From Symbiodinium natans (taxonomy: Eukaryota > Sar > Dinophyceae > Suessiales > Symbiodiniaceae): a stretch of 64,000 nt of DNA. The stretch is taken from positions 801,197 to 865,196 of the forward strand of contig CAJNDS010000691.1 in NCBI GenBank assembly GCA_905221605.1, written 5' to 3'. Position numbers and translations under genes: made by a program. Numbering within the stretch: the first letter of the stretch is position 1; each line of letters begins with the position of its first letter. Of the stretch, positions 10,800-21,210 are shown in pieces. Below the pieces are notes generated by a model. The model saw only the letters and a list, made by a program, of their open reading frames with translations. It had not been told where the DNA came from and did no database searches.

Positions 10800-11447
10800 T
10801 AGGGCGCACACAGGGTTTTGGGCCTAAACCCTAAACCCCTAAAACCCTGAACCCTAAACCCTACACCCGTTATTTCGGGTGTAGGGCTTAAGACCCCTGA
10901 GCCCTGAAACCGAATTTCTAAGGAACGCGTAGACACAAGGCCTTGTCCACCTTTCAGAATTCAAAAGCAAAGGGCTTAGGGGGAGGGTTTAGGGTTCAAG
11001 GGTGAAGGGTTCTGGGTCCAGGGTTTTGGGTTCAGGGTCTAGGGTTTCGGGTTTGAGGTTTAGGGTTTAGGGGTCAGGGTTCAGGGTGCCGCTGCGCATG
11101 ATATCCTCATGCTTTGGGGCGGTCGGCTTTCAGCTTCGATCATGTAAGCCCTAAACCCTAAATCCTAAACCGTAAACCCTAACCCCGAAACCCTATAAAC
11201 CCTAAACCCTCAACCCTACAAACTCTGTAAACCCTGTAAACCCTACAAACCCTAAACTGGCCTAAACCCTAAACCCTCAACCCTACAAACTCTATAAACC
11301 CCTAAACTGCCCTAAACCCTGAACCCTCAACCCTAAACCCTAAACCCTAAACCCTGGAGTGCCTCAGACAGCCCTGGCCATCCCAAGCACCTGCAAACCT
11401 GGACCCTATCACGACATAACTAAACAACCTCAAGCTCTCAACCTGAA

Positions 11448-11560
11448 TTAGGGTTTAGGGTTTAGGGTTTAGGGTTTAGGGTTTAGGGTTTAGGGTTTAG
11501 GGTTTAGGGTTTAGGGTTTAGGGTTTAGGGTTTAGGGTTTAGGGTTTAGGGTTTAGGGTT
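11448..11560. repeat. TTTAGGG telomere-like array
   Basis: About 16 consecutive TTTAGGG units. Confidence 0.95.
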
Positions 11561-11618
11561 CGGTTGTGATAGCTTTTTCTTTGGGGGATATGGCCCTATA
11601 TGATGATGACCAAAGCCA

Positions 11619-12032
11619 TTGTCGAGGACAGAACACAAGAAGTCTGCCATCAGCTGGCCAACAGTGGTATCCAGGACAGTGGAAACTGAGGCACCGGAAG
11701 CAGCTCGAGGTCGGGTTTGCGCAGAAATGCTGGTGAAAGCTCCCTGGCGTTGCACGCGCTGCTACGAGTCCTTGTATCGCAGGGAGTGCGTATGCCATCT
11801 ACACCCCCCGGCATGGCCAGCCAATGCGTTGCATGGACTGGAGATCTTGCAGTATGGTTCGGCTGCCAGTAGGGTCACGGACAATCCTGCTCATGCACCT
11901 GATGTGAACACATGTCATGATGAGCGGTCGGATACGTCGGAAGATGTGGTGCAAAGTGTTATGCGACATGAGCGTGCACGGCGCTCTGGTACACCTGTCT
12001 CATGCTCTACCAGTGACGGCACAGGCTCTTAA
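11619..12032 (+). CDS. Uncharacterised 137-codon open frame, Cys-rich patch
   Basis: One of the longest unbroken frames in the mosaic part. It has no ATG at its left end, so it is probably an exon. The centre carries CTRCYESLYRRECVC, reminiscent of a metal-binding knuckle but matching no family I can name. The C-terminal third is Ser/Asp/Arg-rich and ends in TAA. The reverse strand has shorter frames. Confidence 0.4.
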   Translation: MSRTEHKKSAISWPTVVSRTVETEAPEAARGRVCAEMLVKAPWRCTRCYESLYRRECVCHLHPPAWPANALHGLEILQYGSAASRVTDNPAHAPDVNTCHDERSDTSEDVVQSVMRHERARRSGTPVSCSTSDGTGS

Positions 12033-12081
12033 ACCCTCAACCCAAACGCCCACACTAAGGGCCTCGTTTCTGCCTCGGCAG

Positions 12082-12129
12082 GACCCACACCGGGGAAGAG
12101 TGGATAAGGCGGGGCAGTTCTCTAAATGA
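12082..12129 (+). CDS. Candidate last exon, 15 codons plus stop
   Basis: Preceded by CTGCCTCGGCAG, reads DPHRGRVDKAGQFSK and stops at TGA. Exactly 48 nt. Might be the end of the gene containing the 11619 frame. Confidence 0.35.
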   Translation, partial: DPHRGRVDKAGQFSK

Positions 12130-13059
12130 GGGTTGAGGGTTTTGGGGTTCAGGGGTTTGGGGATTGAGGTTCCTGTGCCGCACCCTTAAGGACCCCACAA
12201 GGACCCTGTTTTTCGAGATCTGTCCGTGTGGGGTTTCGGGTTTAGAGTTTCGGGTGGGTTTACGTACGATGCAGGATTGAGGTTTTCGGTTTTTTCCTCT
12301 GTCTATTGTTCAGCCCTTCCCCGCCCATCGTAAGCCTACAGGCACTACGTTCATCCTGAGTTACGAAGGATCCTACAGTCCAGTTTGGTCTTGGGCAGCA
12401 GATTCAAAGCCATGAGCCCAAATCGCCCTGTTCAGAAAATTGCCAAGAGTACCCCTTATATCCCTCCAACAGGAAAGGTACCATAGTTACCCTCTATTGA
12501 CTTAAGAACGCCAAAAGAAATACTGTAGTATCCTGATAAGGAAGTGTTTTTTTGGCATACTTCCCTTTTTTGGCACAAGGTTACCATATGGGTAGACCTA
12601 GTGAGCTCCGCGTCGTTCTGACGTGCCTGGCGCGTGAGCTTAATACCAAGCAGAAACTTTTTGGCTACAGGGGCCCACGTACCATAAAAGGTTGGCGTAT
12701 CCCTAAGTGCTGGTGCATTCACCTCTCTCTCTCTCTCTTTTGAATCGGTGTTTCGTATAAGAACACTATAAGAACCATAATTTCTGACATCACTATACTT
12801 GTGGCACTGCCTAGACATGGTGCATTGGCACCTGCACTTCCATGAGAATGCTTAAAGCCGAGCCTGAACCCCAAACACTAAACCCTAAATCCCAAACCCT
12901 AAACCCTAAACCCTAAACCCTAAACCCCAAACCCTAAACCCTAAACCCTAGACCCCCGAAAATACCCATCGACTGTAACTTAAAGGTCCCAAGCTTCTCA
13001 CTCCACGCCAGCCGAAGAGTGTGCCCAAGCCTTTGTAAACCTCGAGGATCCACCAAAAG

Positions 13060-13143
13060 AATTGGTTTTGCTGCTATTACGTACTATCATATTACGGATA
13101 CGATTGTTATGGCAATTACTATGATGGCTATGATTTGGATCAG
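13060..13143 (+). CDS. Candidate exon rich in Tyr and Gly
   Basis: The frame reads CCYYVLSYYGYDCYGNYYDG and ends GAT CAG before a GTACGC donor at 13144. A left acceptor after CTCGAG at 13053 is possible. The Tyr/Gly repeats suggest low-complexity protein sequence. An overlapping frame to the left (AEECAQAFVNLEDPPKEL) is also open. Confidence 0.4.
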
Positions 13144-13271
13144 GTACGCGAAGCCCTGTAATTATAGCACCAAAAGCACCTCAAACCCTAAACCCTAAAC
13201 CCCTAACCCCTAAACCCTAAACCCTAAACCCTAAACCCTAAACCCTAAACCCTAAACCCCTCTGCGAAAAG

Positions 13272-13359
13272 CACAGGCTCAAAGCAGTGCCGGAGCAAAG
13301 CAACCTTCGGCGGAGCCGGCTCACCGGATGTGCAGAAGTACCCGGTCAGGGTACCACGG
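13272..13359 (+). CDS. Candidate internal exon
   Basis: Between CCCTAAA repeats (ending GCGAAAAG) and a TTTAGGG array. Reads CAQAVPE-type or STGSKQCRSKATFGGAG in the frame that stays open throughout. The donor is either GTACCA at 13351 or GTTTAG at 13360. Confidence 0.4.
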
Positions 13360-13429
13360 GTTTAGGGTTTAGGGTTTAGGGTTTAGGGTTTAGGGTTTGG
13401 GTTTTAGGGTTTAGGGTTTAGGGTTTCGG

Positions 13430-13555
13430 GTCTCTGAGGACACGTGTTTTTTCCAAAAGGCAGCGCAGGTCATTCGTGACTTCGACAAGCAGCCCAGACG
13501 TGGCAGTTTGCCATTGAATGGCTTCACAGTTCCAACTCAAGAGATGTGCAGTTGA
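13430..13555 (+). CDS. Candidate terminal exon
   Basis: 39 open codons after TTTAGGG repeats: EDTCFFQKAAQVIRDFDK, then Arg/Pro and Gly/Thr-rich sequence, ending MCS and TGA. Protein-like composition. Function unknown. Confidence 0.4.
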   Translation, partial: VSEDTCFFQKAAQVIRDFDKQPRRGSLPLNGFTVPTQEMCS

Positions 13556-13684
13556 ACTGTGCATCTTCAGTAGTCTGGGGTTCGGGTTTAGGGTTGAGGG
13601 CTTAGGCCTGCTCAGTGCTCCTCTGAAGTCTTCAGTGTTGAGGGTTTCGTGCAGTCAGGGTGCTACACTGTACTAGGGCGATGG

Positions 13685-13808
13685 AACCCTAAACCCTAAA
13701 CCCTAAACCCTAAACCCTAAACCCTAAACCCTAAACCCTAAACCCTAAACCCTAAACCCTAAACCCTAAACCCTAAACCCTAAACCCTAAACCCTAAACC
13801 CTAAACCC
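13685..13808. repeat. CCCTAAA telomere-like array
   Basis: About 17 perfect CCCTAAA units. Confidence 0.95.
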
Positions 13809-13914
13809 TTTGCCAAGCAAAAAAAACCTGCCGTACAACACGGCATTCATCGATGTACTGATGCAAGCCGCTTCGGCGAGCGCCAGACGTGCTTGCTCTT
13901 GGATGAGTACCCTA

Positions 13915-14020
13915 AGGGTCCGTCCATGTACCCATATAGTACATATTTGGGCCCTAAAGCTACTGTATAGGAACCCCTTTAAGGCCCAAGTAGATACTTT
14001 ATGGGTACATGGACCCTTTG
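13915..14020. mobile_element. Inverted-repeat element, family 2 (copy 2), between coding-like islands
   Basis: Fold-back with ends AGGGTCCGTCCATGTACCCA and TGGGTACATGGACCC. To its left is an open island (13805-13914, ending ...CLLLDEYPKG); to its right coding resumes as GYGRLPVIWQLQHDR. It therefore lies in a gene and is probably part of an intron. Confidence 0.75.
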
Positions 14021-14050
14021 GGCTATGGCCGACTGCCCGTGATCTGGCAG

Positions 14051-15276
14051 CTGCAGCATGACAGACTTTGCGCTGTGGTGTAGGGCTTTGGGTTTAGGGT
14101 TACCCTAAACCCTAAACCCTAAACCCTAAACCCTAAACCCTAAACCCTAAACCCTAAACCCTAAACCCTAAACCCTAAACCCTAAACCCCCCAACCCCAC
14201 CCACCTTTGCATAGGAAGGTGACCATGTTGAGCCCGAGATTTTCTGCGTTTGAAGATCCTTCTCTGAAGTTTTACACCCTAAACCCTAAACCCTAAGCCC
14301 TAAACCCTAAACCCTAAACCCTAAACCCTAAACCCTAAACCCTAAACCCTAAACCCTAAACCCTAAACCCTAAACCAAGGCAGCGGAACATCACATTAGA
14401 GGTTAGATGTGCACATGGAGTGATGTGGCTGCAGGTGAAAAAACTTCAGCATGTTTGGCCTTTACTAGAGCGCATTGCACGCATAGATCCAAGATGGCCT
14501 GGGCTCCACATATACCTTCACAGGGATTACAGTTCAGTAGTGCTGGACCCTCAAACCCAAACCCTAAACCCTCAACCCAAAGTATCAAGTCCCAAAACGG
14601 TCGAGCGGCGGTAGTAGGATTTAGGTTTGGGGGTTTAGGGTTTAGGGTTTAGGGTTTAGGAGTCCCGCGCTCCCCCTAACTCCTACATTACTAAACCCAA
14701 AACCCCAAATCCCCAAAAACCCCAAAACTCCCAAAGCTCCCAAAACCCCAAAACCATCCAACGCCCAATCACACGAGGCAGCTCACAGATCCGGGTGCTG
14801 GTTTTTTGTTCCCGAGGATTTGGGCCGGGCTTCCTTTCACAGAAGCGGAGAAGATTCGTGGACTACGACGAATTGTTCACAGGGTTCAGGGTTTAGGGTT
14901 TAGGGTTTCGGGTTTAGGGTTTGAGGTTCAAGGTTTAGGGTTTATGAGTTTAGGGTTTAGGGCTACTGAGGATCCGCTTGTGCAAGCTTTTTTTTCCTGG
15001 GTTTGGGTAGTTCTCTACATCAGGCGGTTCCCTACGTGGGGCCTTATATAGTACGGCACCTTATACAAACGACCCCCGCACAAGAGACCCCGATTTCGAG
15101 GACTATCAATTTGTTGTACCCCAAGCCTTGTTACCGCGGAGTGGCCAAACCCTCAACCCTAAATCCTAAACCCCAAACCCTAAACCTTAAACCCTAAACG
15201 GTAAACCTGGGAATTTCAGGCTGAGGTTGGCAGCGTCTTTGGCCATGAAATGGAACCCCAAACCATCAGACTTTAG
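14051..15276 (+). CDS. Gene C: seven in-frame exons with telomere-repeat introns
   Basis: Exons 14051-14079, 14215-14268, 14407-14536, 14583-14610, 14789-14883, 15024-15140 and 15220-15276 join without a frame break. Every intron is GT-AG, 46 to 178 bp long, and most are built from TTTAGGG/CCCTAAA repeats. Recognisable stretches are LQHDRLCAVVKVTMLSPRFS, WPLLERIARIDPRWPGLHIY, PRIWAGLPFTEAEKIRGLRR and HLIQTTPAQETPISRTINLL; the last codons before TAG read EPQTIRL. No domain family is recognised; the middle part looks helical. The stop codon itself lies in the next repeat array, so the gene may instead continue. The 5' end is missing, and the island at 13805-13914 is a candidate upstream exon. 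Confidence 0.62.
14080..14214 (+). other. Intron made almost wholly of telomere-like repeats
   Basis: 135 bp, GTAGGG...ATAG. After a short TTTAGGG stretch the sequence flips (GGTTACCC) into about 12 CCCTAAA units, then a pyrimidine-rich tract and the acceptor. Confidence 0.65.
14275..14377. repeat. CCCTAAA array inside gene C intron
   Basis: About 14 units with one CCCTAAG variant, between exons 2 and 3 of gene C. Confidence 0.9.
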
Positions 15277-15649
15277 GGTTCAGGGTTTAGGGTTTAGGGT
15301 ATAAAGGCCGGTGGCCTCTTGCTCTGTTACCCTTATACCTTAATAATAGCCCCTGGATACCCTAATAAGAACCCTGCACAGGCCTATTTAAAGAGACCAC
15401 CAACCAATATGAGGTTTAGGGTAGAGGGAAATGCAAGATACGCAAGAGAGAAGGGCTAGATGTGTGCCTTGAGGTTGAGGTTCAACCTTTTATGATCGAA
15501 GTTTGCTGCAGGATGTAGATATAAAGGGTTTAGTGCTTAAGGTTACGGGTTTAGGGTTTAGGGTTTGGGGTTTAGGGTTTAGGGTTTGGGGTTAGGGTTC
15601 AGGGTTTAGGGTTTGGGGTGTGGGGTTAAGGGTTAAGGGTTTAGGGATA

Positions 15650-15850
15650 AACCTTGACATCCCGGATCTTCGGCGGATCCCAGATCTGGCGTTGGACACC
15701 CCAAAGAAAGGCGTCCAAGAAAACGACGTGAAGTCTCGGCGTTTGCCGCTGAAAAGTGCCGCTCTCATGAGTCTGGAAAGGGGGTTTCAGGGCTTCCCAC
15801 CCGAAACCCTATGCCCCTCAGAGCCCAACCCCTGTCGACTGTACACCCTA
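15650..15850 (+). CDS. Candidate long exon
   Basis: Open for about 67 codons after TTTAGGG repeats: INLDIPDLRRIPDLALDTPK, a Lys/Arg/Ser segment, then GFQGFPPETLCPSEPNPCR. It ends at the start of the 270-bp CCCTAAA array. Charged and low-hydrophobic. Function unknown. Confidence 0.4.
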
Positions 15851-16116
15851 AACCCTATACCCTAAACCCTAAACCCTAAACCCTAAACCCTAAACCCTAA
15901 ACCCTAAACCCTAAACCCTAAACCCTAAACCCTAAACCCTAAACACTAACCCCTAAACCCTAAACCCTAAACCCTAAACCCTAAACCCTAAACCCTAAAC
16001 CCTAAACCCTAAACCCTAAACCCTAAACCCTAAACCCTAAACCCTAAACCCTAAACCCTAAACCCTAAACCCTAAACCCTAAACCCTAAACCCAAACCCT
16101 AAACCCTAAACCCTAT
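15845..16116. repeat. Long CCCTAAA telomere-like array
   Basis: About 38 units with single variants (CACTAAC, CCCAAAC). One of the two longest arrays in the window. Confidence 0.95.
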
Positions 16117-16164
16117 AGGGTATCAAGTAACCTGCTAAACCTTAATCCCTAACCCCCGAAGTAG

Positions 16165-16252
16165 ATCGAAGCTTGCCGAGCTTGAACGTCAAGGCCCCGC
16201 AGGAGAGGGGCCAGAAACTGTAGTGACATCCACTTGCTGGCGGGATGCATGA
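16165..16252 (+). CDS. Candidate terminal exon followed by AT-rich 3' region
   Basis: After CCGAAGTAG the frame reads SKLAELERQGPAGEGPETV, then VTSTCWRDA and a TGA at 16250-16252. An AT-rich tract with ATATATAT (16260-16335) follows, as expected of a 3' untranslated or intergenic region. Probably the 3' end of a plus-strand gene. Confidence 0.45.
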
Positions 16253-16457
16253 GCCCATGATCAAATGTAATATCTTATTAATTATGAGTATGTATGTATA
16301 TATATATAGTAGAAAAAGCTAGATTTAATTGATAACACTCTAGTGAGTCAACTTCGGATTTCTACGGTTGTGGCAGGCACAGTGTAAGGTCGGGGACTCC
16401 AGTAGGCCAAGAATTCGACTTAGGCTGTTACCCGATCATGGGGTGCTGTGATTGCAG

Positions 16458-16684
16458 GTGATGCGGCTTTCTGGCAGCATTTGGCTCAAGAGGATCCATT
16501 CCAGGAGTGCGTGGGGCAAGACACAGATGTGGCAGAAGCCTTCTTCATACCGCTACACATACATGCCCACTCTTGGGGTGACATTTGTGCAACAAATACC
16601 ATTGAGCAGCAGATCTCTTCGAAGACTTTGGCAGCTCATTTGTCCGTGTTCCTGAGCAGGCTGGCACCAGGCACACTTGCAAGG
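16458..16684 (+). CDS. Candidate long exon (about 75 codons)
   Basis: Preceded by GTGATTGCAG and followed by a GTGTAG donor. Starts DAAFWQHLAQEDPFQECVG and contains AEAFFIPLHIHAHSWGDIC, then Thr/Ser/Leu-rich helical sequence. The FFIPL-containing stretch faintly recalls exostosin-type glycosyltransferases, but that is a guess. No telomere-like repeats inside. Confidence 0.5.
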
Positions 16685-17036
16685 GTGTAGGAGCCCCTAC
16701 ACCCCTTGCCATGAACCCTAAGCCCTCTGGATTTCGGCACGCGCGTGGGGATGAAGCATCCGGTAGCTTTTGTCTAAACCCTAAACCCTAACGCCCTAAA
16801 TCCCAAACCCTACACCCCAAACCCTAAACCCTTAACCCTAAACCCTAAACCCTAATCCCTAATCCCTAAACCCTAAACCCTAAACCCTAAACCCTTCCAA
16901 CGTTACACCTATTTCCTGGATCGCGGCCGCAAGCTCCACTCTGCAAGGCGGACATGCCGCTGGACTTGGCATCAGCTGGGCACTGACTGGACAGGGTTCG
17001 GGGTTTAGGGTTTAGGGTTTAGGGTTTAGGGTTTAG

Positions 17037-17103
17037 GGTTCAGGGTTCAGGGTTCAGGGTTCAGGGTTCAGGGTTCAGGGTTCAGGGTTCAGGGTTCAGG
17101 GTT
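17037..17103. repeat. TTCAGGG variant telomere-like array
   Basis: About nine consecutive TTCAGGG units following TTTAGGG units: a homogeneous block of one variant. Confidence 0.9.
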
Positions 17104-17280
17104 TGGGGGCTTGGGGTTTCGGGTTTAGGGGTCAGGGCCCAAACCCCAAACCACAAACCCCCAGACCCTAAACCTCACACCCGAAAACCCCAAACCCCAA
17201 ACCCCAATCCCCAAACCCCAAACCCCAAAACCCAGAACCCAAACCCCAAGCCCTAGACCCTAAACCCTATTCGGGCCCAG

Positions 17281-17357
17281 GTGTCGGCGCAGCTCGAGCT
17301 CAATGACATCCCAGAGAGCGCTCACGAGCCAGAGCCCTTCCACTTCTGGGACTTTTG
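17281..17357 (+). CDS. Candidate internal exon, acidic
   Basis: Follows TTCGGGCCCAG and ends TTTTG before GTTTCGGGTTTAG. Reads VSAQLELNDIPESAHEPEP, then FHFWDFW. Good acceptor and repeat-supplied donor. Confidence 0.5.
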
Positions 17358-17554
17358 GTTTCGGGTTTAGGGTTTAAGGTTTAGGGTTTAGGGTTTAGGT
17401 TTAGGGTTTAGGTTTGGGGTTTGGGGGTTTAGGGGTTTAGGGTTTAGGGTTTGGGGTTTATGGTTTGATGTTTGGGGTTTAGGCCGGGTAAAGGGCATAG
17501 GGCCGCCATTTCCCCTAAACCTCACACCCTAAAATCACAAACCCTCAACACATG

Positions 17555-17619
17555 TGGTTCAGGCCTCCCCTCAGCCGGGTACACGATAAGAATCTGAGAG
17601 CATGGAATACCTTGGTGAC
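17555..17619 (+). CDS. Candidate internal exon
   Basis: After GTGGTTCAG; reads PPLSRVHDKNLRAWNTLVTQ up to the next TTAGGG repeat. May belong with the 17281 exon. Confidence 0.4.
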
Positions 17620-18676
17620 GCAGTTAGGGTTTAGGCCCCCACCCCCATCTCGGAAAGCTGTCCAATCCCCAATCCCACACCCCCAAACCCTAAACCTGAA
17701 ACCCCTAAACCCTTCACTCAGGGCCTAGGCCGCCCCGGGGTCGGCCCCAGCCTAGGGGGTCCTGGACCCCTCACCCTGGCCCCCCCTGGCCCGGTTCCTG
17801 GCCTGCTGGCCCCGCCCCCTGACTACCCACAGCCTCGGCCTGGTCCCTGACTTTGGCCTTGCTGCAACCCTGCCTGAAACTGCCTCCCGACCCCAATTCC
17901 TTTGACTCTCGGACCCAACGAACGTCATGAAACTGAATAAGTTTTTAGAAGTGGGCTGTTGTCTGAGTTTAGGCCTAAACCCTAAAAGGAATTGGTTTGG
18001 GTGGCTCTGCCGCCTTGGACGGCGTGGGGTGGGAGACAAGTGTTGGATGGCCCTCCACAATCGGGCCAAAGCTTGTCCCGAAACCTAACCTTCACGGCAT
18101 CTACGCCCTATCACAGCAAACCCTAAACCCTAAACCCTAAACCCTAAACCCTAAACCCTAAACCCTAAACCCTAAACCCTACACCCGGCTTAAGGCTTAG
18201 GGTTTAGGGAGACAGGCCCGGTCCTGGGCATTACTTCGGCCCCGACAGCCAGGGCTTCAATGCGCCCGGCTGCCAAGCGGAGCTTTCTTGGCTTTGGGGA
18301 CTTCTTTAGGGTTTCGGGTTTAGGGTTTAGGGTTTAGGGTTTCGGGTTTCGGGTTTAGGTTTCAGTGTTTAGGGCTGAGTTGGGATTCTCGTGGGCTTGG
18401 TGGTTTACAGGATTGAGGGCTCGTCGCAACGATATCCTGAACTCTAAAACGCCGAAACCCTAAGACTCTAGAGCCTAAACCCTGAAACCCAAAACCCTAA
18501 ACACTAAACCCCAAACCCTAAACCCTAACTCGAAGTTGATGGGCTCTTCTGTTCAGATGCTGAGGCTACGATGCCTGTTAAGGTACTGAGACAATCAAAT
18601 CATGGGGCTTAGGAAGAAGGGTCCTCCCACTGAGCCCTTCTCGCCGGTGGTGTAGTGGGAAAGGTTAACCCCATCA

Positions 18677-18810
18677 GGGTTTAGGGTTTAGGGTTTAGGG
18701 TTTAGGGTTTAGGGTTTAGGGTTTAGGGTTTAGGGTTTAGGGTTTAGGGTTTAGGGTTTAGGGTTTAGGGTTTAGGGTTTAGGGTTTAGGGTTTAGGGTT
18801 TAGGGTTTAG
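18677..18810. repeat. TTTAGGG telomere-like array
   Basis: About 19 perfect units. Confidence 0.95.
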
Positions 18811-18847
18811 GATGTGCCTGCCCTTCCCTTACTCGATTCCGTTCAGA

Positions 18848-18920
18848 CCTGGTGTTTGAAGGCATCTGCCTTTCTAGTTTGGATCTGGAGCATCCGGTTA
18901 CACTCTTCCGGACCCCAAGC
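18848..18920 (+). CDS. Candidate exon
   Basis: After CGATTCCGTTCAG; reads LVFEGICLSSLDLEHPVTLF. The same frame stays open to a TAG near 19092, but the later part is Gly/Phe-rich and less convincing. Confidence 0.4.
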
Positions 18921-19329
18921 CCTAAGCCCTTAACGTGGAAGATAAGATTTATCAATGGGTTTGAGGTTTTGAGTTCGGAGTTGTGTTCGGGCTTGGTTTT
19001 GCAGAGTACAAATACTTCACCTAGCATAGGCCCTGATTCCTTTTATGGGGGCTTTTTTGGCGGGGGAGGGGAGGGTTTGGGTTCCCTTCCTTAGACACTT
19101 GAAACCAAAAAGGGCACCGGTTTTCTGCGGACGATTGCGTCACCTAGCCTCAAGGCCTCAAATTCGGGGCCAGGAACAACACACAAACATGAGGATCCTA
19201 CTATCGAGGTAGAACGGGGATTCCGGAAAGCCATGTTTGTAGAATCCCTGAACCTTGAACCCTAATCCCTAAGCCCTAAACCCCAAACCCTAAACCCTAA
19301 ACTCGAAACCCTGAAACCCTAAACCCTAG

Positions 19330-19458
19330 GTGTTTTGGGCCCCTATGAAAAGCATTGGCAGGCTCGGAAAGCAGATGTTCAGCAAGTGCCGGTCGGTGCC
19401 GGGCCGACATCAGCTGGAGCTTTTACAGTTTGGAGCTGGGTTTACATATGGTTCATAA
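19330..19458 (+). CDS. Candidate terminal exon, 42 codons plus TAA
   Basis: The acceptor is the last G of a CCCTAG variant repeat unit. The frame starts VFWAPMKSIGRLGKQMFSK, continues Cys/Arg-rich, and ends FGAGFTYGS with TAA. A 226-bp TTTAGGG array follows immediately. Confidence 0.5.
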   Translation: MFWAPMKSIGRLGKQMFSKCRSVPGRHQLELLQFGAGFTYGS

Positions 19459-19467
19459 GGTTTAAGG

Positions 19468-19695
19468 CTTAGGGTTAGGGTTTAGGGTTTAGGGTTTAGG
19501 GTTTAGGGTTTAGGGTTTAGGGTTTAGGGTTTAGGGTTTAGGGTTTAGGGTTTAGGGTTTAGGGTTTAGGGTTTAGGGTTTAGGGTTTAGGGTTTAGGGT
19601 TTAGGGTTTAGGGTTTAGGGTTTAGGGTTTAGGGTTTAGGGTCTAGGGTCTAGGGTCTAGGGTCTAGGGTTTAGGGTTTAGGGTTTAGGGTTTGG
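19468..19695. repeat. Long TTTAGGG array with TCTAGGG sub-block
   Basis: About 32 units; four consecutive TCTAGGG variants near 19640-19668 interrupt canonical units. Confidence 0.95.
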
Positions 19696-20201
19696 TTGAG
19701 ATTCGGGGTTCTCGGGATGGGGGTGCAGGGTGCAGGCTTGTGTCTGCGCTCCCCCACGGCGCACGCTTTCGCATAGAGCGCCAGCTAACCCTACACCCTG
19801 ACAGTTCGGGCGCAGCATGTGCGGGGGGTGATGCACCCTAGACCTTCAAACCCTAAAAGCTGAGACCATATCATAAAACCCTAAAGCCATCATTTTTTAA
19901 GACCCTAAACCTTCCTTGTCGGGGGTACTTCTTCATGGCCCTTAAATACTTCACGGTTCAGGATTTAGGGTTCAGGGTTTGGGACTGGGGTTTTGGCTTT
20001 AGGGCTTTTTCCCGAGTGAGGTACCGTGCTGTTATGTCCATCAGTTGGGTAGGTCGGGTAGGTATATAAAGGATCCCAAGGTCCGAGCTCCTGGCCCGAA
20101 TGCCGATCTGCCACCTTGGTGAGATCCCACGCACCCGAACTATCAGGTTTTAGGGCTCAGTTCTTTTGTTTTCTGTTTTTGTATATTTTATTGTTTTGTT
20201 G

Positions 20202-20237
20202 TTTTTTTTTTTTTTGGGGGGGGGGGGGGGTGGGGGG
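20202..20237. repeat. T-run/G-run tract
   Basis: About 14 T followed directly by about 15 G. The same composite, or its C-run/A-run complement, recurs at several other places. Confidence 0.9.
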
Positions 20238-20445
20238 TGGAGAAGTTCCTTCTCTGTGCCCAGGCGCCTGAGATCAGTCTGCCTCGAACAGGCGCGGGGC
20301 AAGGGACAACTTAGACTTGAAGGTTAGTGTGTAGGGCTTCGGGCTTAGGGCTTTAGGTTATCGGTTTTAGGGTTAATGTCTTACCTTAGCCTATATGATG
20401 TGAGCTTTAAACTTGTTGGGCTTCCTTATTTTAAGTAGGATCTGA

Positions 20446-20704
20446 TTGCTGGAGAAGTTTCAACTGGGGCTGCAAGCAGGGGACCTGTTAGTGGCAGGTG
20501 GTTATAACACTTTTTGGGCCAATGAACCCTCTATCGAATCAACAACCCTAAACTCCAATCCCTACACCCTGCTTGCAACCACCCTTGAACTTCACGTGGC
20601 TGCCAGAGCAGCACGCCTTCCGCAGAATGTTTCAACTAAGACCTTGTGCCTTTTATAAAACGGCAAAAGGATTCCAGTACTTATGGCGCGCTTGCCTTTC
20701 TTAA
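20446..20704 (+). CDS. Two candidate exons ending in a stop
   Basis: The first part (20446-20545) reads KFQLGLQAGDLLVAGGYNTF. The second, in another frame from about 20575, reads FTWLPEQHAFRRMFQLRPCA, then FYKTAKGFQYLWRACLS, with TAA at 20702-20704. A spacer with CCCTAAAC-like sequence separates them. The basic/aromatic C-terminus looks genuine. The splice between them is not resolved. Confidence 0.4.
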
Positions 20705-20850
20705 AAGGATAAAGGTTACTCCAAGCCAACCCCCATCAAGCCACAAGACTGCTACCCTTCCCTACAAAGCGTATTTGTAATGTAGGTCACAAGACCGAAC
20801 TAGAATACCTGAACCCTAAACCTTAAAATCCCCCAACAATCCATGCAAAC

Positions 20851-20970
20851 CGGGGGGGGGGGGGGGAGGGGGGCGCGGGGGGGGGGGGGGGCGCGGGGGG
20901 GGGGGGGGGCGGGGGGGGGGCGGGGGGGGCGGGGGGGGGGCGGGGGGGGGGCGGGGGGGGCGGGGGGGGG

Positions 20971-21004
<34 letters not shown>

Positions 21005-21061
21005 CGGGGGGGGGGGGGCGGGGGGGGGGGGGGGGGGTGGGGGGGGGGGGGGTGGGGGGGG
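20851..21061. repeat. Long G-rich tract (poly-G with single C/A/T interruptions)
   Basis: About 210 bases almost entirely G on the plus strand. Open frames across it (poly-Gly or poly-Pro) are artefacts. It has strong G-quadruplex potential, and its length may also reflect assembly error. Confidence 0.9.
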
Positions 21062-21210
21062 TTACCAGGCATTGTTCACCTTCCAGCGCTCTCTTTCCTA
21101 GAGGCACGTCAAAGTGTTACCCAGACTGTAGGTATCTGGTTTTTGGGCTTTTGTTTAGGGTTTTAGGGCTTGAGGGTTTGTGTTATTTCGTGTTTGCCTC
21201 TCAAGCAGGC

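Noticed and set aside
14971-15000. An extra exon (DPLVQAFFSW) in gene C.
   Set aside because: It would leave a 23-bp intron before the next exon; direct joining of 14883 to 15024 keeps phase without it.
16476-16491. Relic of the dinoflagellate spliced leader (CATTTGGCTCAAG resembles its 3' part).
   Set aside because: Only a short imperfect match, lying within a coding frame (HLAQE); likely chance.
20800-21166. Glycine- or proline-rich proteins across the G tract.
   Set aside because: They are translations of a homopolymer; no independent coding signal.
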